Assembly: GCF_910588715.1 (NCBI RefSeq)
Contig: NZ_CAJURG010000002.1
Span: forward strand, 168,183-232,182
Source: an uncultured Clostridium sp.
GTDB lineage: Bacteria > Bacillota > Clostridia > Clostridiales > Clostridiaceae
Length of the DNA stretch: 64,000 bases
Direction: 5' to 3'
Under the pieces are notes generated by a model. The model saw only the letters and a list, made by a program, of their open reading frames with translations. It made no database searches and was not told where the DNA came from. The position numbers were made by a program, and so were the translations under genes. Of this stretch, positions 1-7,327 are shown in pieces. Position 1 is the first letter of the stretch. Every line of letters begins with the position of its first letter.

Positions 1-17
1 AATATTTGTATATTCAT
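1..17 (-). CDS. 5' end of an unknown gene leaving the window
   Basis: Reading leftward, an ATG at 17-15 follows a GGAAGG ribosome binding site at about 24-29 and opens a frame (M-N-I-Q-I) that runs off the window. Only five codons are visible, so no product can be named. It lies 32 bases downstream of the stop of a 22-codon reading frame on the same strand, so the two are probably co-transcribed. Confidence 0.45.
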
Positions 18-49
18 TTTTATTTCCTTCCAAACTTAAATAATAATTA

Positions 50-118
50 TTATACTAAATCTAAATAATTAATAATATCTATTATATTATCTATCTGATT
101 GTCAGTAAATACATTCAT
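50..118 (-). CDS. 22-residue peptide with a strong ribosome binding site
   Basis: A TAGGAGG Shine-Dalgarno at 124-130 is followed after five bases by ATG at 118-116 and an open frame of 22 codons, ending TAA at 52-50. The peptide begins MNVFTDNQIDNI and is acidic and Ile/Asn rich, with no signal sequence and no family I recognise. A second ribosome binding site and ATG follow 32 bases later, so it could be a free small protein, a leader peptide coupled to the next gene, or the remnant of a longer gene. Support is the ribosome binding site and frame only. Confidence 0.45.
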   Translation of the reverse strand: MNVFTDNQIDNIIDIINYLDLV

Positions 119-293
119 GATAACCTCCTATTATTTACTTCCCTAACATTGGAATATATAATATTTATATAAAATTAATTTAACTTAAATATTTAATAAT
201 AACTTTCACTATATAATAATTATAAATTTATATATAATAAAAATTTCAATACGATAAATATTATATATTATATTGAAAATAAACTATAAAAAA

Positions 294-346
294 AAGTCCA
301 CTATATTTAAAAAATTAAATTTTCTCTATTTCAATATAATACACTT
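294..346. repeat. Degenerate copy (G) of the intergenic palindrome family
   Basis: Read on the minus strand this contains the TATATTGAAA core and A/T-rich arms of the palindromes at 22997, 34631, 46682, 47758, 52541 and 55445, with several mismatches in the stem and a run of T after it. It lies between divergent genes, where a terminator has no obvious client. The rest of 131-418 is AT-rich with no further open frame; a smaller TTTCAATA/TATTGAAA inverted pair sits at 244-278. Confidence 0.4.
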
Positions 347-418
347 CATTATTCATTAATCTATTAATAATTAAATTCAGAAAAATATTAATATCATAAA
401 AACTTAAAGGAGAACTTC

Positions 419-922
419 ATGGACAAAACTATAAATATACAAAAAGTAAAAATTGATGATGCTAATACATTAGCATTAATTCAAACTGAATCATGGAAAA
501 GTGCATTTAAAGAAATTTTATCTAAAGAGGACTTAGAAAAATATACTGATATAAATAGCGCAATAAACTTATACAATAAATTATTAAAAGAAAATATAGC
601 AAATGGATTTATATTAACAATCAATGAAATTCCCCATTGTATGGCATATTGGGATAAATCTAGAGATGAAGAAATGAAAGGATACGCAGAAATTATATGT
701 ATTCATAGTCTATGTAATAACTGGAGAAAGGGTTATGGAACAGAAATGATGAATTATATATTAAAAGACATTAAGAATTCTGGATTTAATAAAGTAATGT
801 TATGGGTATTTAAAGAAAATCATAGGGCACGTAAATTTTACGAAAAGCATGGATTTATATTAACAGAAAAAACTCAAAAATTTAGTGATTATATTGAAGT
901 TATGTATTATAAAATTTTATAA
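419..922 (+). CDS. GNAT family N-acetyltransferase
   Basis: 167 residues, normal for a single-domain GNAT enzyme, which transfers acetyl from acetyl-CoA to an amine. The acetyl-CoA pyrophosphate-binding loop is RKGYGT at 103-108 (the Q/RxxGxG/A motif), and the C-terminal ENHRARKFYEKHGF segment at 133-146 is the typical motif B with the family tyrosine. An AAAGGAG site precedes the ATG. It is monocistronic and ends at a shared hairpin with the convergent gene on the right. The acceptor substrate cannot be predicted from the sequence. Confidence 0.88.
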   Translation: MDKTINIQKVKIDDANTLALIQTESWKSAFKEILSKEDLEKYTDINSAINLYNKLLKENIANGFILTINEIPHCMAYWDKSRDEEMKGYAEIICIHSLCNNWRKGYGTEMMNYILKDIKNSGFNKVMLWVFKENHRARKFYEKHGFILTEKTQKFSDYIEVMYYKIL

Positions 923-940
923 ATTATAAGAATAAAAAAA

Positions 941-968
941 TACCAATGTAAATTAACTTACATTGGTA
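941..968. terminator. Bidirectional hairpin terminator
   Basis: The 11-bp stem TACCAATGTAA/TTACATTGGTA is flanked by A-run and T-rich sequence, between the convergent acetyltransferase and GGGtGRT genes. Confidence 0.85.
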
Positions 969-994
969 TTTTATTTTATATACTTTAAAGCATA

Positions 995-1993
995 TTATTT
1001 TGCATGCTCTTCTACAGCAACAGCAACAGCAACAGTCATACCAACCATTGGGTTGTTACCAGCACCGATAAGACCCATCATTTCAACGTGAGCAGGAACT
1101 GATGAAGAACCAGCGAATTGAGCATCTGAGTGCATTCTTCCCATAGTATCTGTCATACCGTAAGAAGCTGGACCTGCAGCCATGTTATCTGGGTGAAGAG
1201 TTCTTCCAGTACCACCACCTGATGCAACTGAGAAGTATTTCTTACCTAATTCGATACATTCTTTCTTGTATGTTCCAGCAACTGGGTGTTGGAATCTTGT
1301 TGGGTTAGTTGAGTTACCAGTAATTGATACGTCAACACCTTCGTGATGCATTATAGCAACACCTTCTCTAACGTCGTTTGAACCGTAGCAGTTAACCTTA
1401 GCTCTTGGTCCGTTAGAATAAGCTTTTGAATTAACAACTTCTAATTTACCAGTGAAGAAATCAAATTTAGTTTCAACATAAGTAAATCCGTTAATTCTTG
1501 AAATTATCTTAGCAGCATCTTTTCCAAGACCATTTAAGATAACTCTTAATGGCTCTTTTCTTACTTTGTTAGCTTTTTCAGCTATTTTAATAGCACCTTC
1601 AGCAGCAGCGAAAGATTCGTGACCTGCTAAGAATGCGAAACACTTAGTTTCTTCTCTTAAAAGCATAGCTCCTAAGTTACCGTGTCCTAAACCAACTTTT
1701 CTGTCATCAGCAACAGAACCTGGGATACAGAAAGCTTGTAACCCTTCTCCGATAGCTTCAGCAGCATCAGCAGCCTTAGTGCAACCCTTCTTTATAGCGA
1801 TTGCAGCACCTAAAACGTAAGCCCAAGCAGCATTTTCGAATGCGATTGGTTGAGTTTCTTTAACTATTGTATATGGATCTATTCCGTATGCATCACATAC
1901 AGCTTTAGCATCTTCTAATGTCTTCATTCCGTATTTTTCTAATACTGGAGTGATTTGTCCTATTCTTCTTTCATAACTTTCAAATAATGCCAT
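995..1993 (-). CDS. GGGtGRT family protein
   Basis: 332 residues. The family is named for the invariant GGGTGRT segment, here at 259-265, and the whole protein is recognisable as this conserved anaerobe family of unknown biochemical role. It is probably cytosolic: no signal peptide or membrane segment is visible. The start is the ATG after an AAGGAGG site. It lies 21 bases downstream of a NifU-like scaffold gene on the same strand, a pairing I recall as typical of the family, which suggests work on Fe-S clusters or sulfur transfer (inference). Codon use is unusually rich in optimal codons for this genome, suggesting high expression. Confidence 0.85.
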   Translation of the reverse strand: MALFESYERRIGQITPVLEKYGMKTLEDAKAVCDAYGIDPYTIVKETQPIAFENAAWAYVLGAAIAIKKGCTKAADAAEAIGEGLQAFCIPGSVADDRKVGLGHGNLGAMLLREETKCFAFLAGHESFAAAEGAIKIAEKANKVRKEPLRVILNGLGKDAAKIISRINGFTYVETKFDFFTGKLEVVNSKAYSNGPRAKVNCYGSNDVREGVAIMHHEGVDVSITGNSTNPTRFQHPVAGTYKKECIELGKKYFSVASGGGTGRTLHPDNMAAGPASYGMTDTMGRMHSDAQFAGSSSVPAHVEMMGLIGAGNNPMVGMTVAVAVAVEEHAK

Positions 1994-2014
1994 GATTAAA
2001 TTCCTCCTTACAAA

Positions 2015-2707
2015 TTATTCGTGTCTTGGATCGATTAATTTAACAGCGTCAGCAACTCTTCCGTATTGACCTGCAGCTTTTTCTAATGCTTCGTTAGCAT
2101 CCATTCCTTTACCGATCATTTCCATCATTTTTCCTAGGTGAACGAACTTATAACCGATGATTTCATTATCTTCATCTAAAGCGATTTTAGTAATGTATCC
2201 TTCTGCCATTTCTAAGTATCTAGGACCTTTATCAAGAGTTCCGTAAGTAGTACCAACTTGAGATCTTAATCCCTTACCTAAATCTTCTAAACCAGCTCCG
2301 ATTGGTAATCCACCTTCAGAGAAAGCAGTTTGAGATCTTCCGTATACGATTTGTAAGAATAATTCTCTCATTGCTGTATTTATAGCATCACAAACTAAGT
2401 CTGTGTTTAAAGCTTCTAATATAGTTCTTCCTGGTAATATTTCTGAAGCCATAGCAGCAGAGTGAGTCATTCCTGAACATCCAACTGTTTCAACTAATGC
2501 TTCTTGGATAACTCCACCTTTAACGTTTAAAGTTAATTTACAAGCTCCTTGTTGAGGTGCACACCAACCGATTCCGTGAGTTAACCCTGAAATATCTGAT
2601 ATTTGTGTAGCTTGTACCCATTTTCCTTCAACTGGAATTGGAGCACATGCATGATTAGCGCCTTTAGCAACAACGCACATTTCTTCAACTTCTTTTGAAT
2701 ACATCAT
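2015..2707 (-). CDS. NifU/IscU-like iron-sulfur scaffold protein
   Basis: 230 residues with the features of the Fe-S assembly scaffold superfamily: Cys49, Cys56 and Cys77, the last in GCSGMTHSA at 76-84, which corresponds to the cluster-ligand loop of NifU_N proteins. Two further cysteines sit at 11 and 21. It is the first gene of a two-gene unit with the GGGtGRT protein and is preceded by GGGAGG; two adjacent ATGs at 2707 and 2704 are both possible starts. There is no cysteine desulfurase gene nearby, so this is probably not the general Isc/Suf scaffold but a dedicated partner of GGGtGRT. The exact function is unknown. Confidence 0.8.
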   Translation of the reverse strand: MMYSKEVEEMCVVAKGANHACAPIPVEGKWVQATQISDISGLTHGIGWCAPQQGACKLTLNVKGGVIQEALVETVGCSGMTHSAAMASEILPGRTILEALNTDLVCDAINTAMRELFLQIVYGRSQTAFSEGGLPIGAGLEDLGKGLRSQVGTTYGTLDKGPRYLEMAEGYITKIALDEDNEIIGYKFVHLGKMMEMIGKGMDANEALEKAAGQYGRVADAVKLIDPRHE

Positions 2708-2788
2708 TATATTTATTCCTCCCTAATTAATATTAGTTATAGTTTATCCTAAATACTATGTATAAATAGGCTGTACTTAACTGGGTCA

Positions 2789-2814
2789 AGATTTACCCCA
2801 CTGGGGATAAATCT
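2789..2814. promoter_or_regulatory. GC-rich inverted repeat in the leader of the NifU-like/GGGtGRT unit
   Basis: AGATTTACCCCA (2789-2800) pairs with TGGGGATAAATCT (2802-2814) with one bulged base, an outlying CCCC/GGGG block in very AT-rich DNA. It starts just downstream of the predicted transcription start of the operon at 2828-2856, so it is either a repressor operator or a hairpin at the 5' end of the mRNA. Confidence 0.6.
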
Positions 2815-2827
2815 ATCCTACCCTTAT

Positions 2828-2856
2828 ATAATAACAGATGAATCAATCTGTAACAA
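2828..2856 (-). promoter_or_regulatory. SigA-type promoter of the NifU-like/GGGtGRT operon
   Basis: On the minus strand TTGTTA (2856-2851), a 17-bp spacer and TATTAT (2833-2828) match the vegetative consensus. Transcription would start near 2820, leaving a leader of about 110 bases that carries the inverted repeat. Confidence 0.65.
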
Positions 2857-3000
2857 TACGAAAATAATAAATTTTTAACAAATTTCTAAAATTTCTTATA
2901 ATTTTTTCAAAATATACCTAAAGCAAAATTACCACAATTCATCACCAAAAGTTAATATTATTCCTTTAGCAATATATTTTTTAACATGGCCTCAAGATAA

Positions 3001-3062
3001 TATAAAAAAATAACGTCTCCCCTACAATAACTTTTTGCTATTTCTAATAAGGACGACGCTAT
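3001..3062 (-). terminator. Structured 3' element with U-tract downstream of the ZIP gene
   Basis: On the minus strand ATAGCGTC (3062-3055) pairs with GACGTTAT (3017-3010), followed by a run of T. Roughly 37 bases lie inside, where TCCTT and AGGGGA can extend the stem and the apex stays open. That is a much larger loop than in the other terminators here. A short GCC/GGC hairpin lies a few bases upstream. It is a rho-independent terminator of the ZIP gene or a short 3' RNA. The rest of 2857-3157 shows nothing else recognisable. Confidence 0.55.
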
Positions 3063-3157
3063 CTTATAATAATGCCTAAAGGCTAAATCTTTTTGCTTAA
3101 CTTTTTTGTAATTTATATGATATACATCTAATTGTTACTATATCTCTTAACTCATTA

Positions 3158-3976
3158 TTATCCTAATGCTACATCTAAAATCATCATAATTATAAAGCCA
3201 AGTATTAAACCTATCGTTGTTAAAGCCTTATTTTCAATTGATGCTTCTGGTAATAATTCTGATCCTACAACTGAAACCATAGCCCCTGCTGAAAAAGCTA
3301 AGAAAAATGGAAGCATACTTCTAATTGTTATAGCTGCTATTGCACCTAAAACTCCAGCTATTGGCTCTACTATTCCTGATGCTTGTCCGTAAAAAAAACT
3401 TTTTCCTCTTGATAAGCCTTCTCTTCTTAGTGGCAAGGAAACTGCTGCTCCTTCTGGAAAGTTTTGAAGCCCTATTCCTAAAGCTAAACTTATAGCTGCT
3501 CCTATTGATGCAGATGGTATTCCAGCTGCTACACCTCCAAAGGCTACACCTACTGCTAATCCTTCTGGTATGTTATGAAGGGTAACTGCAACTACTAACA
3601 GTATACTTTTCTTATACTTTTGTACTACAGAATCTTTCTTTATTTCATCATTTTCAGTTATTACACCATATGAATATTTATCCATCATTTTATCAGCTAA
3701 TATTATAAATATTCCTCCTGATAAAAAGCCTATAGCAGGTAAAACAATTTGGCTATATCCCAATTCTGAACATAACTCTATTGCTGGATTTAATAATGAC
3801 CAGAAACTTGCTGCAACCATTACCCCTGCACCAAACCCCAGCATACAATTTAAAACTTTTTTATCAACAGTCTTAAAGAAGAATACTAAACATGCGCCTA
3901 GTGCTGTTATAAACCATGTAAATACTGTAGCCAATAAGCCTTGTACTACAGTATTTAAACTTGTAAACCATCCCAT
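3158..3976 (-). CDS. ZIP family divalent metal transporter
   Basis: 272 residues, about eight membrane helices, as in the bacterial GufA/ZupT branch. The two metal-binding helices are explicit: HNIPEG at 134-139 in TM4 and QNFPEGAA at 171-178 in TM5. The family moves zinc, iron or manganese into the cytosol. The ATG lies about ten bases after AAAGGA. It is monocistronic and ends upstream of the structured terminator at 3001-3062. Which metal it carries cannot be read from the sequence. Confidence 0.88.
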   Translation of the reverse strand: MGWFTSLNTVVQGLLATVFTWFITALGACLVFFFKTVDKKVLNCMLGFGAGVMVAASFWSLLNPAIELCSELGYSQIVLPAIGFLSGGIFIILADKMMDKYSYGVITENDEIKKDSVVQKYKKSILLVVAVTLHNIPEGLAVGVAFGGVAAGIPSASIGAAISLALGIGLQNFPEGAAVSLPLRREGLSRGKSFFYGQASGIVEPIAGVLGAIAAITIRSMLPFFLAFSAGAMVSVVGSELLPEASIENKALTTIGLILGFIIMMILDVALG

Positions 3977-4099
3977 AACCTTGTGTTCCTTTCTTAAAAT
4001 TATAGTTTTATCATCATATAAGCAATATATGATATTTTTCTACAATTTGTTCTATATTACTTTTATTCCAAAATTTGTCCTAATGAATAGTTATTTTTA

Positions 4100-4128
4100 T
4101 TGACAAAACAATTGGTATATGTTAACAT
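4100..4128 (+). promoter_or_regulatory. Promoter of the tRNA-Leu gene
   Basis: A perfect TTGACA -35 (4100-4105) is followed after 17 bp by TAACAT (4123-4128), a weak -10. The tRNA begins 18 bases further on. Confidence 0.5.
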
Positions 4129-4146
4129 TATAAATATATTAATTAG

Positions 4147-4229
4147 GTCGGCATGGCGGAACTGGCAGACGCACATGACTCAAAATCATGCGGGCAACCG
4201 TGTGGGTTCGATTCCCACTGCCGGCACCA
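4147..4229 (+). tRNA. tRNA-Leu(CAA)
   Basis: The acceptor arms GTCGGCA and TGCCGGC pair with one G-U. The anticodon arm is CATGA-CTCAAAA-TCATG, giving anticodon CAA (reads UUG). The T-arm GTGGG-TTCGATT-CCCAC and a longer variable arm are as expected for leucine, and CCA is encoded. It is the only tRNA in the window. Confidence 0.95.
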
Positions 4230-4240
4230 ATATATCTAAC

Positions 4241-4290
4241 AAATAAAAACCTTGAAATTATTGAGTTCAATAATTTCAAGGTTTTTATTT
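4241..4290. terminator. Long bidirectional terminator
   Basis: A nearly perfect stem of more than 20 bp (AAAAACCTTGAAATTATTGA and its complement), with T-runs on both strands, separates the tRNA from the convergent MgtC gene. Confidence 0.9.
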
Positions 4291-4291
4291 G

Positions 4292-4924
4292 TTAATTTAT
4301 TTCTTGCATAAATATAACTTCATTTTTATTCTTAATTTCCTCTATAAAATCATTATGACAGATATCTGTTGGTATTCTAAGTCCAAGTAAAACTCCAATT
4401 AAATCATTAGATGATACATTATTATTACTTATTTCTATGTCACTAATTCTGACATTTGTATTTTGTATCTCTCCTAACAATTTAGATACTGCCATAGTTG
4501 AATTAACCAAAAAGTATATAGTAATATTTCTAGAATTTCTATTAATTTTTTTATCAAGCTTAGAAAGTACAGCAGTAACAGATGCTATAAATAAACATCC
4601 AATTATTGCACCAGCATAAAATCCTGCACCAATAGCAAGTCCCATACATGAGCATGCCCAAAGTCCAGCAGCAGTTGTTAATCCTCTTACTTTATTTTTA
4701 CCTGTTACTATAATAGTTCCAACTCCTAAAAATCCAACCCCACTTATAACTTGAGCTCCAAGCCTTGTTGGATCACTTGATAAATTATATGCATCATACA
4801 TATAAATATTAGTTATCATCGCAAGTGTTGAACCTATAGATACAAGTATATGAGTTCTAAGCCCAGCTGGTCTTCTCTCTCTTTCTCTTCCATATCCAAT
4901 TATTCCACCAAATATTATAGCCAT
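4292..4924 (-). CDS. MgtC/SapB family membrane protein, 5' end probably frameshifted
   Basis: The 210-residue frame carries the conserved MgtC core (YGRERERRPAGLRTH, then several membrane helices and a C-terminal ACT-like region). The family is linked to magnesium homeostasis and acid or intracellular survival. The first in-frame ATG (4924) falls in the middle of the first membrane helix and has no ribosome binding site. The homologous frame stays open upstream (reading NDIVTYLEELNLVSIFLRIF) but contains no ATG/GTG/TTG. An ATG at 4992-4990 with an excellent AGGGGGTG site is out of frame by one base; one extra G in the GGG after it would restore the frame. So this is a frameshift mutation, a sequencing error, or an unusual start. 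Confidence 0.72.
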   Translation of the reverse strand: MAIIFGGIIGYGRERERRPAGLRTHILVSIGSTLAMITNIYMYDAYNLSSDPTRLGAQVISGVGFLGVGTIIVTGKNKVRGLTTAAGLWACSCMGLAIGAGFYAGAIIGCLFIASVTAVLSKLDKKINRNSRNITIYFLVNSTMAVSKLLGEIQNTNVRISDIEISNNNVSSNDLIGVLLGLRIPTDICHNDFIEEIKNKNEVIFMQEIN

Positions 4925-5112
4925 AAAAATTCTTAAAAATATTGAAACTAAATTAAGTTCTTCTAAATATGTTACTATATCATTTATCCCATAAAAACAC
5001 CCCCTATTTTATAATACTATAATCAATCAATATATATTTGTATATATAGTTTATTAATTTTTATATTAATAGTAAAATTATAAAAAACATTTATTTGGAG
5101 GTAATTTTCTAT

Positions 5113-5973
5113 ATGAATATTTTAAAAAATGGTGATAGTATTGGTATTATAGCTTGTTCTAATGGTCAACCATTAACTAATAAAAATAAAATTGAAAGTC
5201 TTTTATTGCAATTAAAATCTTTAAATTTAAATCCTATTTGTAGTAAATATATTTATGAAATTAATTCACCTTTTAATGGCTTGGCTAAAGATAAAGCAGA
5301 AGCATTTATGGATTTATATAAAAATGATAAGGTAAAAGCAATTTTTGATATTTCAGGTGGAGACTTAGCTAATGAAGTATTAGAATATTTAGACTATGAT
5401 TATATGTCTAAATATCCCAAAGCTGTCTTTGGTTATAGTGATTTAACTACAGTATTAAATGCTATTTATTCTCAAACTAATAATCAAGTTTATCTTTATC
5501 AAGTAAGAAATCTTATTTACTCTGATAGTAAAAACCAAAAAAGTAACTTTATAAATAGCTTATTTAATTCTAAAGACGATTTATTTAACTTTTCTTATAA
5601 ATTTATACAAGGAAAAAGTTTAGAAGGAATAGTAGTTGGAGGAAATATTCGCTGTCTTTTAAAATTAGCTGGCACTAAATATATGCCTGATTTTACAAAT
5701 AAAATTTTATTTTTAGAAAGCATGGGAGGCGAAGCTGGAGTTATGTCTGCTTTTTTAAATCAACTTAAACAAATTGGTGTATTTAATAAAATTAGTGGTT
5801 TATTATTAGGCACATTTAGCAAAATGCAGGAAAATAATATATCTCCTACAATAGAAGAATTAGCAGTTAAAATAATAAATAATTCCAATTTACCCATTGC
5901 TAAAACTGAAGAAATCGGTCATGGAGCTAATTCTAAATGTATTATCATTGGAAAAAATATTTCTCTTAAATAA
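5113..5973 (+). CDS. S66 family peptidase (LD-carboxypeptidase/MccF-like)
   Basis: 286 residues. Serine peptidases of family S66 either trim murein tetrapeptides (LD-carboxypeptidase) or inactivate microcin C-type compounds (MccF). The nucleophile motif is GYSD with Ser109, the glutamate lies in FLESMGGE, and the C-terminal histidine is in EEIGHGANS, so the Ser-Glu-His triad is intact. The start is ATG 5113, eleven bases after TTGGAGG; an upstream TTG at 5095 overlaps that site and is rejected. It is monocistronic, between divergent mgtC and its own terminator. Murein recycling versus self-immunity cannot be separated here. Confidence 0.85.
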   Translation: MNILKNGDSIGIIACSNGQPLTNKNKIESLLLQLKSLNLNPICSKYIYEINSPFNGLAKDKAEAFMDLYKNDKVKAIFDISGGDLANEVLEYLDYDYMSKYPKAVFGYSDLTTVLNAIYSQTNNQVYLYQVRNLIYSDSKNQKSNFINSLFNSKDDLFNFSYKFIQGKSLEGIVVGGNIRCLLKLAGTKYMPDFTNKILFLESMGGEAGVMSAFLNQLKQIGVFNKISGLLLGTFSKMQENNISPTIEELAVKIINNSNLPIAKTEEIGHGANSKCIIIGKNISLK

Positions 5974-5976
5974 TTT

Positions 5977-6010
5977 AGAGCTATAATTATAGCTCTTTTT
6001 TTGTTATTTT
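5977..6010 (+). terminator. Terminator of the S66 peptidase gene
   Basis: The perfect 20-bp palindrome AGAGCTATAATTATAGCTCT runs directly into a T-run. Confidence 0.9.
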
Positions 6011-6023
6011 TTTGAAATTATTA

Positions 6024-6052
6024 TTGACTATTAATCATCAAAGCGATATTAT
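6024..6052 (+). promoter_or_regulatory. SigA promoter of the GntR-ABC operon
   Basis: TTGACT (6024-6029), a 17-bp spacer and TATTAT (6047-6052), close to consensus. Confidence 0.8.
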
Positions 6053-6053
6053 A

Positions 6054-6074
6054 TGTATATATAATATATATACA
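6054..6074. promoter_or_regulatory. Operator of the GntR regulator
   Basis: A 21-bp perfect palindrome: arms TGTATATATA and TATATATACA around one central A. It begins one base after the -10 and covers the predicted start site, the usual place for autorepression by YtrA-type GntR proteins, whose gene starts 22 bp further on. Confidence 0.75.
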
Positions 6075-6095
6075 CTTATATACGGAGGTAAGCAC

Positions 6096-6470
6096 TTGGA
6101 TATATTAATTAGCAATTCCTCACCAGTGGCACTTTATGAACAAATAGAAAATCAAATTAAAAATCAAATATTAAATGGAAATTTAAAGCATGGAGATCCA
6201 CTCCCTTCAATAAGATCTTTAGCAAAAGAACTTAAAGTAAGTATTATAACTTCTAAAAGAGCTTATGAAGAGCTAGAAAAAGAGGGCTTTATTGAAACTG
6301 TTGTTGGAAAGGGAACTTTTGTTTCTTCTTCTAACTCTGAAAGATTAAGAGAGGCTGCCATGGCTGAAATGGAAGATAAACTTGAAGCTGTAATAATCTC
6401 TGCTAAATCTCTAGGATTAACACTAGATGAATGCATTGAAATTTTTAAAAGTATTTATGAGGAGGTATAA
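6096..6470 (+). CDS. GntR family transcriptional regulator, YtrA subfamily
   Basis: 124 residues: an N-terminal winged helix (about 10-75, with LPSIRSLAKELKVS and a GKGTFVS wing) and a short C-terminal helical dimer region, the size of the YtrA subfamily that controls ABC exporters. The start is TTG at 6096, seven bases after CGGAGG; a longer frame from 6012 would put promoter and operator inside the gene. It is first in an operon with an ATPase and a permease and probably represses itself through the 21-bp palindrome. The inducer is unknown; such systems usually respond to cell-wall-active compounds. Confidence 0.87.
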   Translation: MDILISNSSPVALYEQIENQIKNQILNGNLKHGDPLPSIRSLAKELKVSIITSKRAYEELEKEGFIETVVGKGTFVSSSNSERLREAAMAEMEDKLEAVIISAKSLGLTLDECIEIFKSIYEEV

Positions 6471-6472
6471 AC

Positions 6473-7324
6473 ATGAACTCTATTGAAATCTCAAACTTAC
6501 AAAAGAACTATAAAAACTTTTCCTTAACTATAGATGAACTTAATATAAAAACAGGATTTATCACAGGATTTATTGGACCGAATGGTTCTGGAAAGACAAC
6601 TACTATTAAATCTTTGTTTGGAATGATTAAGCCTGACTTTGGAAAAATCAAAATATTTAATACTGATATTACTAAAGATACTAAAACAAAAGAAGATATT
6701 GCTTATGTAGGTGATGAATCTGGATTTTTAGAAGAAAGTAAGCTATCTAGCATTCATAAAATAATTTCTAAATTTTATCCTAATTGGGATGAAGAATTAT
6801 ATAAAAAGTATATAAAAAAGTTTAAGATAAACGAATTTAAAAATTATAAAGATTTATCTAAAGGTCAAAAAAAGCAATTTGAACTTATAATGGCCTTATC
6901 TCATCATCCAAAGTTATTAATAATGGATGAGCCAACTTCTAGCTTAGACCCTATAATAAGAAATGAATTTTTAGAACTTATACAAGAGCATATGGAAATT
7001 GATAATATGACTGTTTTTTATTCTACTCATATAACTACAGATTTAGATAAATGTGCTGATTATATAGTAATGATATACAACGGCAAAATACTACTTAAAG
7101 GTGAAAAAGACAATATTTTAAACAATCACGTAATTGTTAAAAGCAAAAAGGATTTAATTGATAATAGTATAAAAAAACATTTTATTTCATTAAAGGAAAA
7201 TGCTTTTGGATTTGAAGGTCTAGTATCTAATAGAAAAAAAGCTTATGAGCTTTTTGGTGAAGAAGCAATTTATGAAAAATGTAGTCTTGAAGATATTTTA
7301 TTATATTATACTAGGAGGGATTAA
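6473..7324 (+). CDS. ABC transporter ATP-binding protein (YtrB-like)
   Basis: 283 residues. Walker A GPNGSGKTT at 35-43, signature LSKGQKKQ at 128-135 (a K replaces the second G of LSGGQ, common in this subgroup) and Walker B LLIMDEP at 148-154. A roughly 70-residue C-terminal extension follows the nucleotide-binding domain. It starts two bases after the GntR gene, behind GAGGAGG, and precedes the permease by three bases. Together they form an export-type ABC transporter. Confidence 0.9.
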   Translation: MNSIEISNLQKNYKNFSLTIDELNIKTGFITGFIGPNGSGKTTTIKSLFGMIKPDFGKIKIFNTDITKDTKTKEDIAYVGDESGFLEESKLSSIHKIISKFYPNWDEELYKKYIKKFKINEFKNYKDLSKGQKKQFELIMALSHHPKLLIMDEPTSSLDPIIRNEFLELIQEHMEIDNMTVFYSTHITTDLDKCADYIVMIYNGKILLKGEKDNILNNHVIVKSKKDLIDNSIKKHFISLKENAFGFEGLVSNRKKAYELFGEEAIYEKCSLEDILLYYTRRD

Positions 7325-7327
7325 TTT

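Noticed and set aside
2857..3157. Known metal or c-di-GMP riboswitch near the ZIP gene
   Set aside because: The conserved core motifs are not present and the element is downstream, not upstream, of the gene.
3132..3392. Plus-strand frame opposite the ZIP transporter
   Set aside because: Overlaps the conserved ZIP gene antisense, with no ribosome binding site or homologous feature.
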